Positions 26,251 to 36,247 are shown, counted from the first letter of the stretch. The stretch is 64,000 nt of DNA from Eubacterium sp. (GCA_015655975.1 DVEP01000001.1:7671-71670), one strand, 5' to 3'. The notes: generated from the letters alone by a model not told the origin. Translations and numbers: made by a program.

Positions 26251-29200
26251 TCATTCGACAAAGACAACACCGTCATCGCCTGCAATATTTTTGATTTCCA
26301 AAATCATATTTTGACTGAATTTGCATTTAATATTTTGTTTGTAATACTTTTTTTCATCAATATAGTAGAAATAGCAATCACAGTTTCCTTTGTATTTTGA
26401 CAAAGCATTCAAAACCCTGCTCGTTTCACTCGAATTTTTAGATTTAACCTTGACAAAAAGACCTTTTCTTTTTGCCGAAACCGATTTTTTTACCGAACTC
26501 GCTGTCGGAGGCTCAAAAAACTTTTCGGCAATGATTTTCGGAGATTTTTCCTCTTCAACAGAGAGTGTTCCGAAAACACTGACAACATTTCCGTTCGTCA
26601 GATACGACGAGTATTTAGCCATAGTATTTGGGAAAACAATCGTTTCTATTTCTCCCGTAAAGTCAGCAAGCATAACAAAAGCCATAGTATCGCCTTTTTT
26701 TGTTTGCTTCAACGTTATTTTGTCTATTATCCCGCAAAAAGTAACAGATGATTTGTCTTTGTAACGAGAAAACTTTTCGTTGTCGCTTTCAAGAATTTCA
26801 TAGCTTGAAGCGTATCCGAGTTTACTTATACTCTCGGCATATTTTTCCATAGGGTGTCCCGAAAAATAAAGTCCGGTCATTTCCTTTTCCATCTCAAGAA
26901 GTTCGCTTTTTGAAAACTCCTGAACATTCGGCAATTCCTTACTTATACCGAACTCATCGTCAGATGCGACATCAAAAAAGCCGATTTGACCGTACATTGT
27001 ATTTCTTTTCACATCTTCAAGCGACGAAACAACGGACGGAAGAACAAAAAGCATCTGCCGTCTGCTTGCGCCCAAGCCGTCAAATGCTCCGCACTTGATA
27101 AGACTTTCGACTGCTCTTTTATTGAAATGCTTTGAGCAAAGGCGTGAGCAGAAATCGAAAATATCTTTATAGGAGCCGTTCTTTCTTTCTTCGATTATTT
27201 CATTTATGAAATCGTGCCCTAAATTTTTAATACCTAAAAGACCGTATGATATGACATTGCCATTTGCCGTAAAGCACTTTTCCGAACGGTTTATATTAGG
27301 CACGGCAAGTTCAAGTCCCATCTTCTTGCTTTCTGCAATATACTTTGCAACTTTGTTAGAGTCGCCCAAAACAGAAGTCAGCAAAGCCGCCATAAACTGT
27401 GCAGGCGCGTGAACTTTTAAATATGCCGTACGGTAAGCAACAAGCGCATAGCATGCGGCGTGACTTTTATTGAACGCATACTTTGCAAACTCTTGCATTT
27501 GGTCATATATTTCATTTGCAGTTTTTTCGTCAACACCGCGTTTCAGTGCACCGTCGCACTCGCCCTCTATACCATAGATGAAATTTTTTCTTTCTTCATC
27601 CATAACATCTTGCTTTTTTTTACTCATAGCGCGGCGAACAACATCCGCTCTGCCGTAAGAGTATCCTGCAAGTTCTCTGAATATCTGCATTACCTGTTCC
27701 TGATAGACAATACAGCCGTATGTGTTTTCAAGTATAGGTTTCAAAAACGGTGTTTTATATTTGATTTTTGTTGGGTCGTTTGAGTTTTCGACAAAAGCAT
27801 TGATTTGGTCGGCGGGACCGGGACGATAGAGAGAAGTTGCGGCTATCAAATCTTCAAGTCTTTTCGGTTTTAAATCAATCAGCATTCTTTTCATGCCGGG
27901 AGATTCAAACTGAAAAATGCCGTCTGTTTTGCCTTTTGCAAAAAGTTCATATACCTTTTTGTCTTCAATATCAATGCTGTTTATATCTATTCCTGCCGCT
28001 TTTGAACTGTCGTCTATGACAGTAAGCGTTCTCAAACCCAAAAAGTCCATTTTTAAAAGACCGAGTTCTTCAAGAGTGGTCATAATATATTGCGTTACGG
28101 GAGCGCCGTCATTAGTTGCAAGAGGAACATAACTTTCAACAGGCTCCCGTGTTATTACAACACCTGCCGCGTGAGTAGAGGCATTTCTCGGCATACCCTC
28201 AACCTTGATTGCAGTTTCAATCAACTCTGCCACTTTTTCGTTGTTTTCGCAAAGTTCTTTTAACTCAGGCGATTTTTTAAGCGCCTGCTCAAGCGTTATA
28301 TGCAAATCTCTCGGTATAAGTTTCGCAACTGCGTCAACAGATGCGTACGGCATTCCCATAGCTCTGCCGACATCTCGAACCGCCGCCCTTGCCGCAAGAG
28401 TTCCGAATGTAACAATCTGCGAAACATGGTCTTTGCCGTATTTCTCCGTAACATAGTCTATAACTTCTCCGCGTCTTTCATAGCAAAAGTCAATATCAAA
28501 GTCGGGCATACTGACGCGCTCGGGGTTTAAAAACCTTTCAAAAATCAGGTTATATTTCATCGGGTCCAAATCTGTAATACCCATACAATACGCGGCAATG
28601 GAGCCTGCTCCGCTGCCTCTGCCCGGACCGACGGGAATGCCCTTTTCTTTCGCGAAATTCACAAAATCGGCAACAATCAGAAAGTAGTCTGTATAGCCCA
28701 TTTTTTCAATGGTTTTAAGTTCATATCCCAAACGCTTTTTATATATTTCAGGAACAGAATTACCGTACCGCTTATTCATTCCCCTAAGGCAGCAATCTTT
28801 AAAATACTCAAAATGGTCGCAGTTTCCCGGAGTTTCAAAAAACGGCAATTTAGTATTTCCGAATTCAAAATCGAAATTGCACATATCGGCAATTTTTTGC
28901 GTGTTTTCAACGGCTTCGGGAATATCCGGAAAAGCGCGTTTCATCTCTTCCTCACTTTTCAGATAGAATTCATTTGAATGAAATTCAATACCCGTATCTT
29001 CGCCGATTACATTGTTTGTCGCTATACAAATGAGCACTTGCTGAATTTTTGAATCTTCCTGCAAAACATAGTGAACATCGTTTGTTGCAACAAGTTGAAT
29101 ACCCGTCTCTCTGCTTATTCTTTTCAAACCCTCGTTCACAGTAAACTGCTCATTTAGTCCGTGGTTTTGAAGTTCAAGGAAAAAGTTTTCTTTTCCGAAA

Positions 29201-29688
29201 ATCTCACTGTACCACAAAGCAGTGTTTTTAGCCGACTCATAATCTTTTCTGAGCAAATCTTTCGGAATTTCTCCCGATAGACAGGCTGACAGGCAAACAA
29301 GACCCTCGCTGTGCTTTTCGAGAAGCGTTTTGTCTGCGCGAGGCTTAAAATAAAAGCCCTCGGTATATGCTCTTGAAACGATTTTAATTAAATTTTTATA
29401 TCCCGTTTCATTTTTACAAAGCAGTACGAGGTGCGAATATTCTTTATCTAAAACTTTATCTTTGTCAAACCTGTTTCTCGGAGCAACATATATTTCGCAA
29501 CCGATTATAGGTTTTATTCCCTGCTTTTTGCACTCTCTGTAAAAGTCAACTGCACCGAACATATTGCCGTGGTCTGTAACGGCAAGAGAAGTCATATTTA
29601 ACTCTTTTGCCCGAGATACCAAGTTTTGCAGACGGCACGCACCGTCAAGCAAACTGTATTGAGTATGTAAGTGCAAGTGTGTAAACAT
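26251..29688 (-). CDS. dnaE: DNA polymerase III subunit alpha, DnaE type
   Basis: Replicative or gap-filling DNA polymerase of the C family. The 1145-residue protein has an N-terminal PHP domain (HLHTQYSLLDGACR from residue 5), the polymerase palm with catalytic aspartates in MPDFDIDF near residue 400, fingers, a helix-hairpin-helix region and an OB fold near 980-1060. It lacks the PolC-type exonuclease insert. It starts 1 nt after the whiA stop, and no terminator was seen before pfkA. Confidence 0.97.
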   Translation of the reverse strand: MFTHLHLHTQYSLLDGACRLQNLVSRAKELNMTSLAVTDHGNMFGAVDFYRECKKQGIKPIIGCEIYVAPRNRFDKDKVLDKEYSHLVLLCKNETGYKNLIKIVSRAYTEGFYFKPRADKTLLEKHSEGLVCLSACLSGEIPKDLLRKDYESAKNTALWYSEIFGKENFFLELQNHGLNEQFTVNEGLKRISRETGIQLVATNDVHYVLQEDSKIQQVLICIATNNVIGEDTGIEFHSNEFYLKSEEEMKRAFPDIPEAVENTQKIADMCNFDFEFGNTKLPFFETPGNCDHFEYFKDCCLRGMNKRYGNSVPEIYKKRLGYELKTIEKMGYTDYFLIVADFVNFAKEKGIPVGPGRGSGAGSIAAYCMGITDLDPMKYNLIFERFLNPERVSMPDFDIDFCYERRGEVIDYVTEKYGKDHVSQIVTFGTLAARAAVRDVGRAMGMPYASVDAVAKLIPRDLHITLEQALKKSPELKELCENNEKVAELIETAIKVEGMPRNASTHAAGVVITREPVESYVPLATNDGAPVTQYIMTTLEELGLLKMDFLGLRTLTVIDDSSKAAGIDINSIDIEDKKVYELFAKGKTDGIFQFESPGMKRMLIDLKPKRLEDLIAATSLYRPGPADQINAFVENSNDPTKIKYKTPFLKPILENTYGCIVYQEQVMQIFRELAGYSYGRADVVRRAMSKKKQDVMDEERKNFIYGIEGECDGALKRGVDEKTANEIYDQMQEFAKYAFNKSHAACYALVAYRTAYLKVHAPAQFMAALLTSVLGDSNKVAKYIAESKKMGLELAVPNINRSEKCFTANGNVISYGLLGIKNLGHDFINEIIEERKNGSYKDIFDFCSRLCSKHFNKRAVESLIKCGAFDGLGASRRQMLFVLPSVVSSLEDVKRNTMYGQIGFFDVASDDEFGISKELPNVQEFSKSELLEMEKEMTGLYFSGHPMEKYAESISKLGYASSYEILESDNEKFSRYKDKSSVTFCGIIDKITLKQTKKGDTMAFVMLADFTGEIETIVFPNTMAKYSSYLTNGNVVSVFGTLSVEEEKSPKIIAEKFFEPPTASSVKKSVSAKRKGLFVKVKSKNSSETSRVLNALSKYKGNCDCYFYYIDEKKYYKQNIKCKFSQNMILEIKNIAGDDGVVFVE

Positions 29689-29689
29689 T

Positions 29690-30586
29690 TTACTTTAACT
29701 CCTGTGCAATAGCCATAATTTTGCTCAGTCTGTGATTTATTCCGCTTTTTGACAGTTTCGGGTCGCTGAGCGAAGACAACTCCGACAATGACGCGTCGGG
29801 ATTTTCCATTCTGAGCAAAGCAATATTTTTTAAATCATCTTTCAAATAGTCTAAACCTTTTTTGTTTTTAATGAGCAAAATGCACTCAATTTGAGATGCA
29901 GACGCTTTTGCCATTCTTTCAATATTTGCAGTGTCGCAGTTTGTTTTTCTGTTCACGCTGTTTCTGAGTTCTTTTTCTATTTCAACATTTATCATTTCAA
30001 ACATTGAATTGCCTGCGCCCATCAAATACAGGCAGTCTTCAATAGACTCGCCTTCCTTAAAATATATGATAGGGTAACCTCTGCGTTTTGTTTCTTTCGG
30101 AGAAAGGTCCAACTCCTGCAAAAACAGAAAAAAGTCTTTCGACAAATTGATGTACGGTACCGTAAACTCGAGGTGATAGTCTTTCTGAGGACTTGAAACA
30201 GTTCCGCAAACCAAAAAAGCGCCTGCTAAAAACGCTTTTCTGCACTCTTCACAATAGAAATTTGAGTGATTTATTTTCAATGAAATTTCTCTTTTTTCGT
30301 GAGAGAAAAAACTTCTTACTTTTTGACAATCGTTTCTGTTTTCAACTTCAACAGTAAACATTTTTCCTGACGGAGAAACGGAAAATGAAGTCTTGACATT
30401 TGTAATATCTGCCAAGAGTGAACGAAAAACTTCCGCAATTTCCTTATTTTCCGTTTGACAATATATTGAAAAGTCGGTAAAACTTTTACCGAAAACCAAC
30501 ATTCCGTACAACAGTGCTTTTTTACAGCACTGATTTTCATATTCTTTTTCTAAAAGTTCTTTTTTTACTTCTGATGCAAATGACAT
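29690..30586 (-). CDS. whiA: WhiA family DNA-binding protein
   Basis: WhiA combines a LAGLIDADG-like N-terminal domain with a C-terminal helix-turn-helix. It controls sporulation septation in Streptomyces and affects division and carbon flow in Bacillus. The 298-residue protein opens MSFASEVKKELL and ends with the HTH segment LSDPKLSKSGINHRLSKI. In most Firmicutes it follows rapZ and glmR/yvcK; here only a RapZ C-terminal domain precedes it. The ribosome binding site is weak. Confidence 0.95.
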   Translation of the reverse strand: MSFASEVKKELLEKEYENQCCKKALLYGMLVFGKSFTDFSIYCQTENKEIAEVFRSLLADITNVKTSFSVSPSGKMFTVEVENRNDCQKVRSFFSHEKREISLKINHSNFYCEECRKAFLAGAFLVCGTVSSPQKDYHLEFTVPYINLSKDFFLFLQELDLSPKETKRRGYPIIYFKEGESIEDCLYLMGAGNSMFEMINVEIEKELRNSVNRKTNCDTANIERMAKASASQIECILLIKNKKGLDYLKDDLKNIALLRMENPDASLSELSSLSDPKLSKSGINHRLSKIMAIAQELK

Positions 30587-30685
30587 TATCTATCTCTATT
30601 CTAATCTAATTCCAAAATCTGACCTAAAAATAAATATACCCATAATAAACACAGGCATACAGCAACACAGCAAAGCCGTAAAGCT

Positions 30686-31084
30686 CTAATTAAATGCGGA
30701 ATTAAGCGGAGGGTCGCCCTTGTCAATATCTCTGTGCGCAATTTCGACATCTTCAAAATTTTCACAAAGCCAAGCATAGACACACTCTGCAAACGCAACA
30801 CTTCTGTGGTGCCCTCCGGTACATCCAAACGCTATTACAATCTCTTGCTTTTCTTTTTTTTCAAACATATCTATCGTACTTTTCAGCACGGTTTTAATCT
30901 GCTCAAGCAACTGAATTGACTCGTCAAAAGAAAAAATGTAATCGCTGACTTCTTTGTCGCAGCCACGCTTTTCACGAAGTCCGTCTATCCAAAAAGGATT
31001 TTGCAAACACCTGACATCAAAAACATAGTTTGCATTTTCAATCATACCGTTGCCGAAACCAAATGACTTAACAACAATTTTCAT
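30686..31084 (-). CDS. Stand-alone RapZ C-terminal domain protein
   Basis: RapZ (YvcJ) normally has an N-terminal P-loop ATPase domain and a C-terminal domain that binds glucosamine-6-phosphate and RNA. This 132-residue protein contains only the C-terminal half: SFGFGNGM (7-14), VFDVRCLQNPFW (21-32), FGCTGGHHRSV (86-96) and HRD (117-119). Its ATG overlaps the murB stop, so no N-terminal half was lost to a frameshift here. glmR/yvcK, usual between rapZ and whiA, is absent. A role in envelope-precursor sensing is inferred from the family. Confidence 0.9.
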   Translation of the reverse strand: MKIVVKSFGFGNGMIENANYVFDVRCLQNPFWIDGLREKRGCDKEVSDYIFSFDESIQLLEQIKTVLKSTIDMFEKKEKQEIVIAFGCTGGHHRSVAFAECVYAWLCENFEDVEIAHRDIDKGDPPLNSAFN

Positions 31085-31983
31085 TATTCAACAAACCTTA
31101 CTTCCATTTCAAGTTCATAGCCTGTTTTTTCAAAAACAATTTGCTTTACCTTTTCACAAAGTTTCAAAACATCTTCACAAGTAGCATTGCCCTTATTAAT
31201 GACAAAGCCTGCGTGTTTTTTGCTGACTTCGGCACCGCCCACACAAAGACCTTTCAGTCCGCACTGCTCTATCAATGCGCTTGCATAGTTGCCTTTCGGT
31301 CGTTTGAAAGTGCTTCCGCCGCTGGGATATTCGAGAGGTTGTTTGTCTTTTCTTCTTTGAAGAAAATCGTCCATTTTGGACTTAATTTCTTCGTAGTTGC
31401 CTTTTTTTAATTTACAGTAAATTCCCGTAATTACATAGCCGTTGTCGGAATATACGCTTTTTCTGTACGAAAAACCAAGTTCTTCGTTTTCAAAAAAGCC
31501 TTTGTTTCCGTTTGTATCAATATGTTCACACTTGAAAAGAACATCTTTCATCTCGCCGCCGTAAGCGCCTGCATTCATAAATGCCGCTCCTCCGCACGAA
31601 CCGGGAATTCCGTATGCAAACTCCAATCCGGAGAGTGAGTTTTCAAGCGCAAAGCGACACAGTTGCGCAAGACTTGCACCCGACTGAGCAAAAACAGTTT
31701 CTTCATCTATAAGTTCTATTTTACTCATTTCATTTGAAATTATAAGCGCCGTGCCGTCAATCCCGTTATCACTGACAAGCAAATCTGAGCCGTTGCCGAC
31801 AGTAACAAGACGGATGCCGTTTTGCTTTGCACAACTCACAATTGTGCTGACTTCGTCTGCATTTTTAGGAAAAACGGCAACCTTTGCAACACCGCCTATT
31901 TTAAAGGTGGTGTGCAATTTCATAGGCTCGTTTTCTATATATGAAATATTGAATTCTTTTGCCGTATTGATTATTTTATTCAA
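31084..31983 (-). CDS. murB: UDP-N-acetylenolpyruvoylglucosamine reductase
   Basis: FAD enzyme that makes UDP-MurNAc for peptidoglycan. The 299-residue length fits the Gram-positive type. Visible motifs are the FAD-binding GNGSDLLV near residue 62, GIPGSCGGAAFMNAGAYGGE near 125-144 and SGGSTFKRP with the catalytic Ser. It overlaps the RapZ-domain gene by one base and abuts the ROK kinase gene, so the three are one translational unit. Confidence 0.97.
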   Translation of the reverse strand: MNKIINTAKEFNISYIENEPMKLHTTFKIGGVAKVAVFPKNADEVSTIVSCAKQNGIRLVTVGNGSDLLVSDNGIDGTALIISNEMSKIELIDEETVFAQSGASLAQLCRFALENSLSGLEFAYGIPGSCGGAAFMNAGAYGGEMKDVLFKCEHIDTNGNKGFFENEELGFSYRKSVYSDNGYVITGIYCKLKKGNYEEIKSKMDDFLQRRKDKQPLEYPSGGSTFKRPKGNYASALIEQCGLKGLCVGGAEVSKKHAGFVINKGNATCEDVLKLCEKVKQIVFEKTGYELEMEVRFVE

Positions 31984-32955
31984 TTATTCATCAATCCCTA
32001 TTCTTTTAACATTGCCGAGCAAAGCCGCGCCGATTACACCTGCGTCGTTGCCGAGTTCTGCCTTTACGATTTTTGTTTGAAGAGAGGAATGTATGCTGTA
32101 TCTTTCCTTTGCAACATACTCTCTGATAGGTTTCATTATAGTTTCGCCCTCGTTACAAATGCCTCCGCCGATACAAAGAATTTCAGGCTGCATTGCATTG
32201 ATGAGGTTTGTAACACCGCACGCAACATATTCAATATATTTGTCGCAAACTTCTTTTGCAGTTTCGTCGCCCAATCGCATTGCGTCAAAAGCAGTTCTGC
32301 CGCTGACTTTGCCCTCTTTCTCGGCAACTTGGTGCATAAGTGAATTTGGGTTTTCAGCCATAGCGTCTTTTGTTTGACGAATGAGCGCTGTTGCGCTTGC
32401 ATACGCTTCCCAGCAACCGTTTCTTCCGCAGGAACACGGCTCGCCGTCTTTGACAATGACCATGTGTCCGCATTCTCCGCCTGCAAAGTTTACACCCGTA
32501 ATTATGTTGCTGTTTATGATGACGCCGCTGCCTACACCCGTTCCGAGTGTTACTGCAACAAAGTTCGGAGCACCGTGTCCGCAGCCTGCAAGCGCTTCGC
32601 CGAGCGCGGCGCAGTTTGCGTCATTTTCCAAATAGATGTTTGTTTTAAGCCTTTGTGCAAGCATATCTCTTGCAGGAACATTGTCAAACTTCAAGTTGTT
32701 TGCAAACTCAATATATCCGTTTTTCTGGTTTACCGTACCGGGCGTACCCATGCCTACCCATTCAATATCGTCCATAGTGAGATTTGACTTTTCAACAGAC
32801 TCAAATACAACTTTTGCAATATCGTCAAAAATTTCTTCAGGTTTGCGAGGTGCATTTGTCGGTGTAGATGATTTTGCTAATATTTTATAATCATCGGTAA
32901 CAACCGCCGCAACAATATTTGTACCTCCAAGGTCAACTCCTACATAATAACTCAT
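31984..32955 (-). CDS. ROK family glucokinase
   Basis: ROK kinases phosphorylate glucose or other hexoses with ATP. The 323-residue protein has the phosphate loop DLGGTN (8-13), a middle segment LENDANCAALGE with the catalytic Asp, and the ROK zinc motif with GH, CSCG and GCWE. There is no N-terminal HTH, so it is an enzyme rather than an NagC/XylR-type repressor. The neighbours hprK and murB fit a role in glucose entry and carbon control. The exact sugar is not proven. Confidence 0.93.
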   Translation of the reverse strand: MSYYVGVDLGGTNIVAAVVTDDYKILAKSSTPTNAPRKPEEIFDDIAKVVFESVEKSNLTMDDIEWVGMGTPGTVNQKNGYIEFANNLKFDNVPARDMLAQRLKTNIYLENDANCAALGEALAGCGHGAPNFVAVTLGTGVGSGVIINSNIITGVNFAGGECGHMVIVKDGEPCSCGRNGCWEAYASATALIRQTKDAMAENPNSLMHQVAEKEGKVSGRTAFDAMRLGDETAKEVCDKYIEYVACGVTNLINAMQPEILCIGGGICNEGETIMKPIREYVAKERYSIHSSLQTKIVKAELGNDAGVIGAALLGNVKRIGIDE

Positions 32956-32995
32956 TACTGATTTTTACTCCTTTTGCTTATTTTTATCTATTTAA

Positions 32996-33961
32996 TCAAG
33001 AATTAGACCAAATTTCCAATTCTTTTTCATCAGGTTCAAAACTATCCATTCCCAAAGAATGCATCAGTTCTTTTGCGGCATTGTAGCCCATTTTCTTTTG
33101 ACGGTTATTCATAGCCGCCGTTTCAACAATGATGGCAAGGTTTCTGCCGGGTTTAATAGGAACCGTTAAAACAGGAACTTTAACATCAAGAATTTTTGTG
33201 TATTCATTGTCAAGCCCCAGACGGTCGTACGCTTTTGTAGAGTCCCATTGTTCAAGGCAAATGACCATATTGATTTTTTCGTTTTGTTTTACGGCGCCCA
33301 TACCGAATATTCTGCGCGCATTAATAATGCCTATACCTCTGAGTTCAATAAAGTGCCTGATATTGTTCGGCGAAGAACCTATGAGCGTTTTGTTGTCTAT
33401 CTTTCTTATCTCAACCGCATCATCGGCAATAAGACGATGTCCTCTTTTTATAAGTTCAACAGCAGTCTCCGACTTACCTGCACCGCTTTCGCCTATTATT
33501 AAAACACCCTCACCGTAAACTTCTACAAGCACGCCGTGTCTTGTAACACGGGGAGCAAGCTGATTGTTCAGGTATGAAATGAGCGTTGCCAAAAACGGAG
33601 AAGTTTCTTCGTCTGTTCTGAGCAGAGGCACACCGTATTTTTGACACGCCTCTTTAAAGTATTCCCCTATTTCAAGACCTCTCGTTACAACGGCCGCCGC
33701 AGGTTTTAAAGAAAGCCAAGTGCCGAGCGCCTGTTTTCTTTTTTCGTCGCTCATATTTTTTAAAAATCCGATTTCAGCCCAACCGAGAATTTGTATTCTT
33801 AAAGAATCAAAAAAATCTGTATAACCGGTCAAAACAATACCCGGTCTGTTTACCTCGTTTGTCGTAATTAAAATTTCTTTAGGGTCTTGAGGGGTATAGA
33901 CCACTTCAAGCGAATGTTCTTTAATTATTTTATCAAGAGTAACACTGTATTGAACTGACAT
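32996..33961 (-). CDS. hprK: HPr kinase/phosphorylase
   Basis: HprK phosphorylates HPr on Ser46 in response to glycolytic intermediates and so drives CcpA catabolite control. The 321-residue protein has the P-loop GESGAGKS (157-164), HGVLVEVYG just before it, and the family signature ELRGIGIINARRIFG. It is the first gene of the hprK-ROK-murB-rapZ-whiA-dnaE group. A TTGATT-N18-TATAAT promoter lies upstream. Confidence 0.97.
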   Translation of the reverse strand: MSVQYSVTLDKIIKEHSLEVVYTPQDPKEILITTNEVNRPGIVLTGYTDFFDSLRIQILGWAEIGFLKNMSDEKRKQALGTWLSLKPAAAVVTRGLEIGEYFKEACQKYGVPLLRTDEETSPFLATLISYLNNQLAPRVTRHGVLVEVYGEGVLIIGESGAGKSETAVELIKRGHRLIADDAVEIRKIDNKTLIGSSPNNIRHFIELRGIGIINARRIFGMGAVKQNEKINMVICLEQWDSTKAYDRLGLDNEYTKILDVKVPVLTVPIKPGRNLAIIVETAAMNNRQKKMGYNAAKELMHSLGMDSFEPDEKELEIWSNS

Positions 33962-33992
33962 AATTTCACCTCATAAAACTTATTCAGCCTAT

Positions 33993-34022
33993 ATTATAAT
34001 ATACATATATATTGATAATCAA
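33993..34022 (-). promoter_or_regulatory. Sigma-A promoter of the hprK group
   Basis: Minus-strand TTGATT-N18-TATAAT with a perfect -10. It is divergent from the glycosyltransferase promoter at 34063-34091. Confidence 0.65.
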
Positions 34023-34062
34023 GGCATAAATAAAAATTAATTAAAAATTAAGATGCGTTTTA

Positions 34063-34091
34063 TTTACATTAAAGCCCTTTTATGTTATATT
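34063..34091 (+). promoter_or_regulatory. Likely promoter of the GT4 glycosyltransferase
   Basis: Plus-strand TTTACA-N17-TATATT, two mismatches in total. It is the best candidate in the divergent gap. Confidence 0.5.
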
Positions 34092-34166
34092 TTAATATAA
34101 TACTTCATAAAAGAAAATTTAGTTTTAAAAAATATGCAATAATGTTAAAATAATCGAGGTGCTGAT

Positions 34167-35366
34167 TTGAGCAAAAAGTATAAAATTGCACTCGGAACAG
34201 ACGCTTTTTACCCAAATATAGACGGTATTTGCAGTACTGTAATGAACTATGCAACATATCTCAACAAAAATCACTGCGACGCAACGGTTGTTACCCCTAA
34301 AAATCCACACGCAGGAAAAGATAACTATGATTTTGAAGTTTACCGATACAAAAGTCTTCCTATTCCGAACAAAGACAAGTATCCTATCGGCTGGCCGTTC
34401 AAAGAAAAATTCAGATACGACTTAAAAAACAAACACTTTGACCTTCTTCATTCTCACTGTCCGCTTGCGTCTTCATACTTCTTCAGACTTGTCAAAAGGG
34501 TTTACGATGTACCTGTAGTTCTTACATACCATACAAAGTACGAGTACGACATTATGGAAAGAGTACATGTAAAATATCTTTCAGATTTTGCAAAGAGATT
34601 TTTCAGAAACAATATCTACGCGGCAGACGAAGTCTGGGTACCGAGCGAGGGTACGGCGGAAAGTTTGAGAAAATTCGGATACGGCGGAAGTTACCGAGTT
34701 ATGCCGAACGGTGTAGATATGGCTCGCGGTACAGCGCCGCAGCAGGAAATAGACAAATTAAAAACAAAATACAACATCAAACCCGACATTCCCGTTTTCA
34801 TTTTTGTGGGCAGAATTATGTGGTACAAAAACCTCAAAATAGTTCTTGAGTCTCTCAAAAATTTAAAAGATGACGGAATTGAATTTAAAATGCTGATGGT
34901 AGGCGGAGGCAAAAATTTTTCACAAATCAAAAAATTTGCCAAAAAGCTCGGTCTTGAAAACGATGTTATTTTTACGGGCATAATAACCGACAGAAATGAA
35001 ATCAAAACATATTTTTCATCGGCAGACCTTTTGCTTTTTCCGTCAACATTTGACACAAACGGTCTTGTTGTTCGTGAAGCCGCCTCTTGTTCCGTGCCGA
35101 GTCTTCTCATCAAAAATTCCTGCGCCGCCGAAGGCATAGCAGACAACGAGACAGGCTTTTTGTGTGAAGAAAACACTCAAAGTTTCTCTGCTAAATTAAA
35201 AGAAATCATTTCTGACAAAGAACTTATGACTGAAGTCGGCAAAAATGCGTCGGAAAAAATATATCTTTCTTGGGAAGATGCAGTTGCAAACGCCTACAAC
35301 AGATACACCGAAATCATTGAAGAGTACCAAAAGCACAAAAAAATAAACGGTCAAAACACCGATTAA
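34167..35366 (+). CDS. GT4 family glycosyltransferase, glycolipid-synthase-like
   Basis: GT4 enzymes transfer a sugar from a nucleotide donor with retention. The 399-residue protein has the N-terminal DAFYPNIDGICSTVMNYA acceptor-domain opening, the linker MPNGVD near 187, the donor-domain FVGRIMWYKN near 218 and the EX7E-like segment REAASCSVPSLLIKNS. It resembles clostridial diglucosyl-diacylglycerol synthases. The start is TTG, 5 nt after a GAGGTG site. It is monocistronic. Confidence 0.9.
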   Translation: MSKKYKIALGTDAFYPNIDGICSTVMNYATYLNKNHCDATVVTPKNPHAGKDNYDFEVYRYKSLPIPNKDKYPIGWPFKEKFRYDLKNKHFDLLHSHCPLASSYFFRLVKRVYDVPVVLTYHTKYEYDIMERVHVKYLSDFAKRFFRNNIYAADEVWVPSEGTAESLRKFGYGGSYRVMPNGVDMARGTAPQQEIDKLKTKYNIKPDIPVFIFVGRIMWYKNLKIVLESLKNLKDDGIEFKMLMVGGGKNFSQIKKFAKKLGLENDVIFTGIITDRNEIKTYFSSADLLLFPSTFDTNGLVVREAASCSVPSLLIKNSCAAEGIADNETGFLCEENTQSFSAKLKEIISDKELMTEVGKNASEKIYLSWEDAVANAYNRYTEIIEEYQKHKKINGQNTD

Positions 35367-35381
35367 TATTCGTATATTAAA

Positions 35382-35418
35382 ACAACCTGCAATGCAAAAA
35401 CATTGTAGGTTGTTTTTT
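35382..35418 (+). terminator. Terminator of the GT4 gene
   Basis: A 12-bp stem with one G-T pair and a 6-nt loop (35382-35413) is followed by six T on the plus strand. A weaker T-run on the other strand may serve the converging deacetylase. Confidence 0.85.
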
Positions 35419-35497
35419 ATCATTATAAAATTAAAGCAAAGGAAGTTAAAACTTAAATAAGAAAAAATATATGTATAATTTTGTCTGACTTCTCATT

Positions 35498-36247
35498 CTA
35501 TTCTGTAATAAGTTTCAAATAAAATAACGGCGTACTGTCCAAAATCATATATCTCGGCAAGTAATATCGGTCGTCGTTTCTTGTCATTTTTCTGTACTGA
35601 TTGTAACTGAATGCAAGTTTTACACCGTTGTTTTCAAGAATATCGTCTATATCTTTTCTGCTTCTGCCGTACGGAAAAGCAAAAAATTCACTTGAAACAG
35701 TGTTGTTTTTGAAATCGCTGTCTATTTCTTCTTTGCTGAGAACTTCAATTATTTTTCTGTCAATGCCTTTGGCAGTTCGGTGCAAGTTATAAGAGTGAGA
35801 ATAGTACTCAACATTTTCAGTGTTGACAATGTCCTGCGACTTTAAAAATTCCTCTCTGTCATCGTCCGTATGTTTTCCGATAACAAAACATGTAGCTTTG
35901 AAATTAAACTCCTCAATTATAGGTTTTACAAACTCATTGAAATTCTTGTAACCGTCATCAAAAGTAAGCACTACCGCTTTTGTCACTTCTACTATCTTGC
36001 CGTTGTAGTAGTCCAGCAATTCCTGCATACTCAAAGTTTTAAAACCGTTTTCATACAAATACTGCATCTGAGAGCGAAACTGCGACACCGACAAAGTATA
36101 TTTATCGTCCGCTTTCAAAGTGTTCTTTTCCTCGTCGCTCACAACACCGTGGTAACCCAAAACGGCAATACCTCCGTTTTGACTGTTGTTTGACTGAAAC
36201 AAGCCGTAAACAAGAAGCAAAAGCAAACAGAAAAAGCAGACAAACAA
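35498..36247 (-). CDS. Membrane-anchored polysaccharide deacetylase (NodB domain)
   Basis: NodB-domain enzymes remove acetyl groups from peptidoglycan or other wall polymers. The protein has a hydrophobic N-terminal anchor or signal, GYHGVV near residue 31, the metal motif TFDDGY near 94 and SHSYNLH near 149. The start is uncertain: no ATG fits. TTG at 36247 would leave the hydrophobic segment without its basic N-region, and the frame stays open upstream through INKNITKKQFAV, so a rare start (such as ATT) further up is plausible. It follows nrdR. Confidence 0.85.
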   Translation of the reverse strand: MFVCFFCLLLLLVYGLFQSNNSQNGGIAVLGYHGVVSDEEKNTLKADDKYTLSVSQFRSQMQYLYENGFKTLSMQELLDYYNGKIVEVTKAVVLTFDDGYKNFNEFVKPIIEEFNFKATCFVIGKHTDDDREEFLKSQDIVNTENVEYYSHSYNLHRTAKGIDRKIIEVLSKEEIDSDFKNNTVSSEFFAFPYGRSRKDIDDILENNGVKLAFSYNQYRKMTRNDDRYYLPRYMILDSTPLFYLKLITE

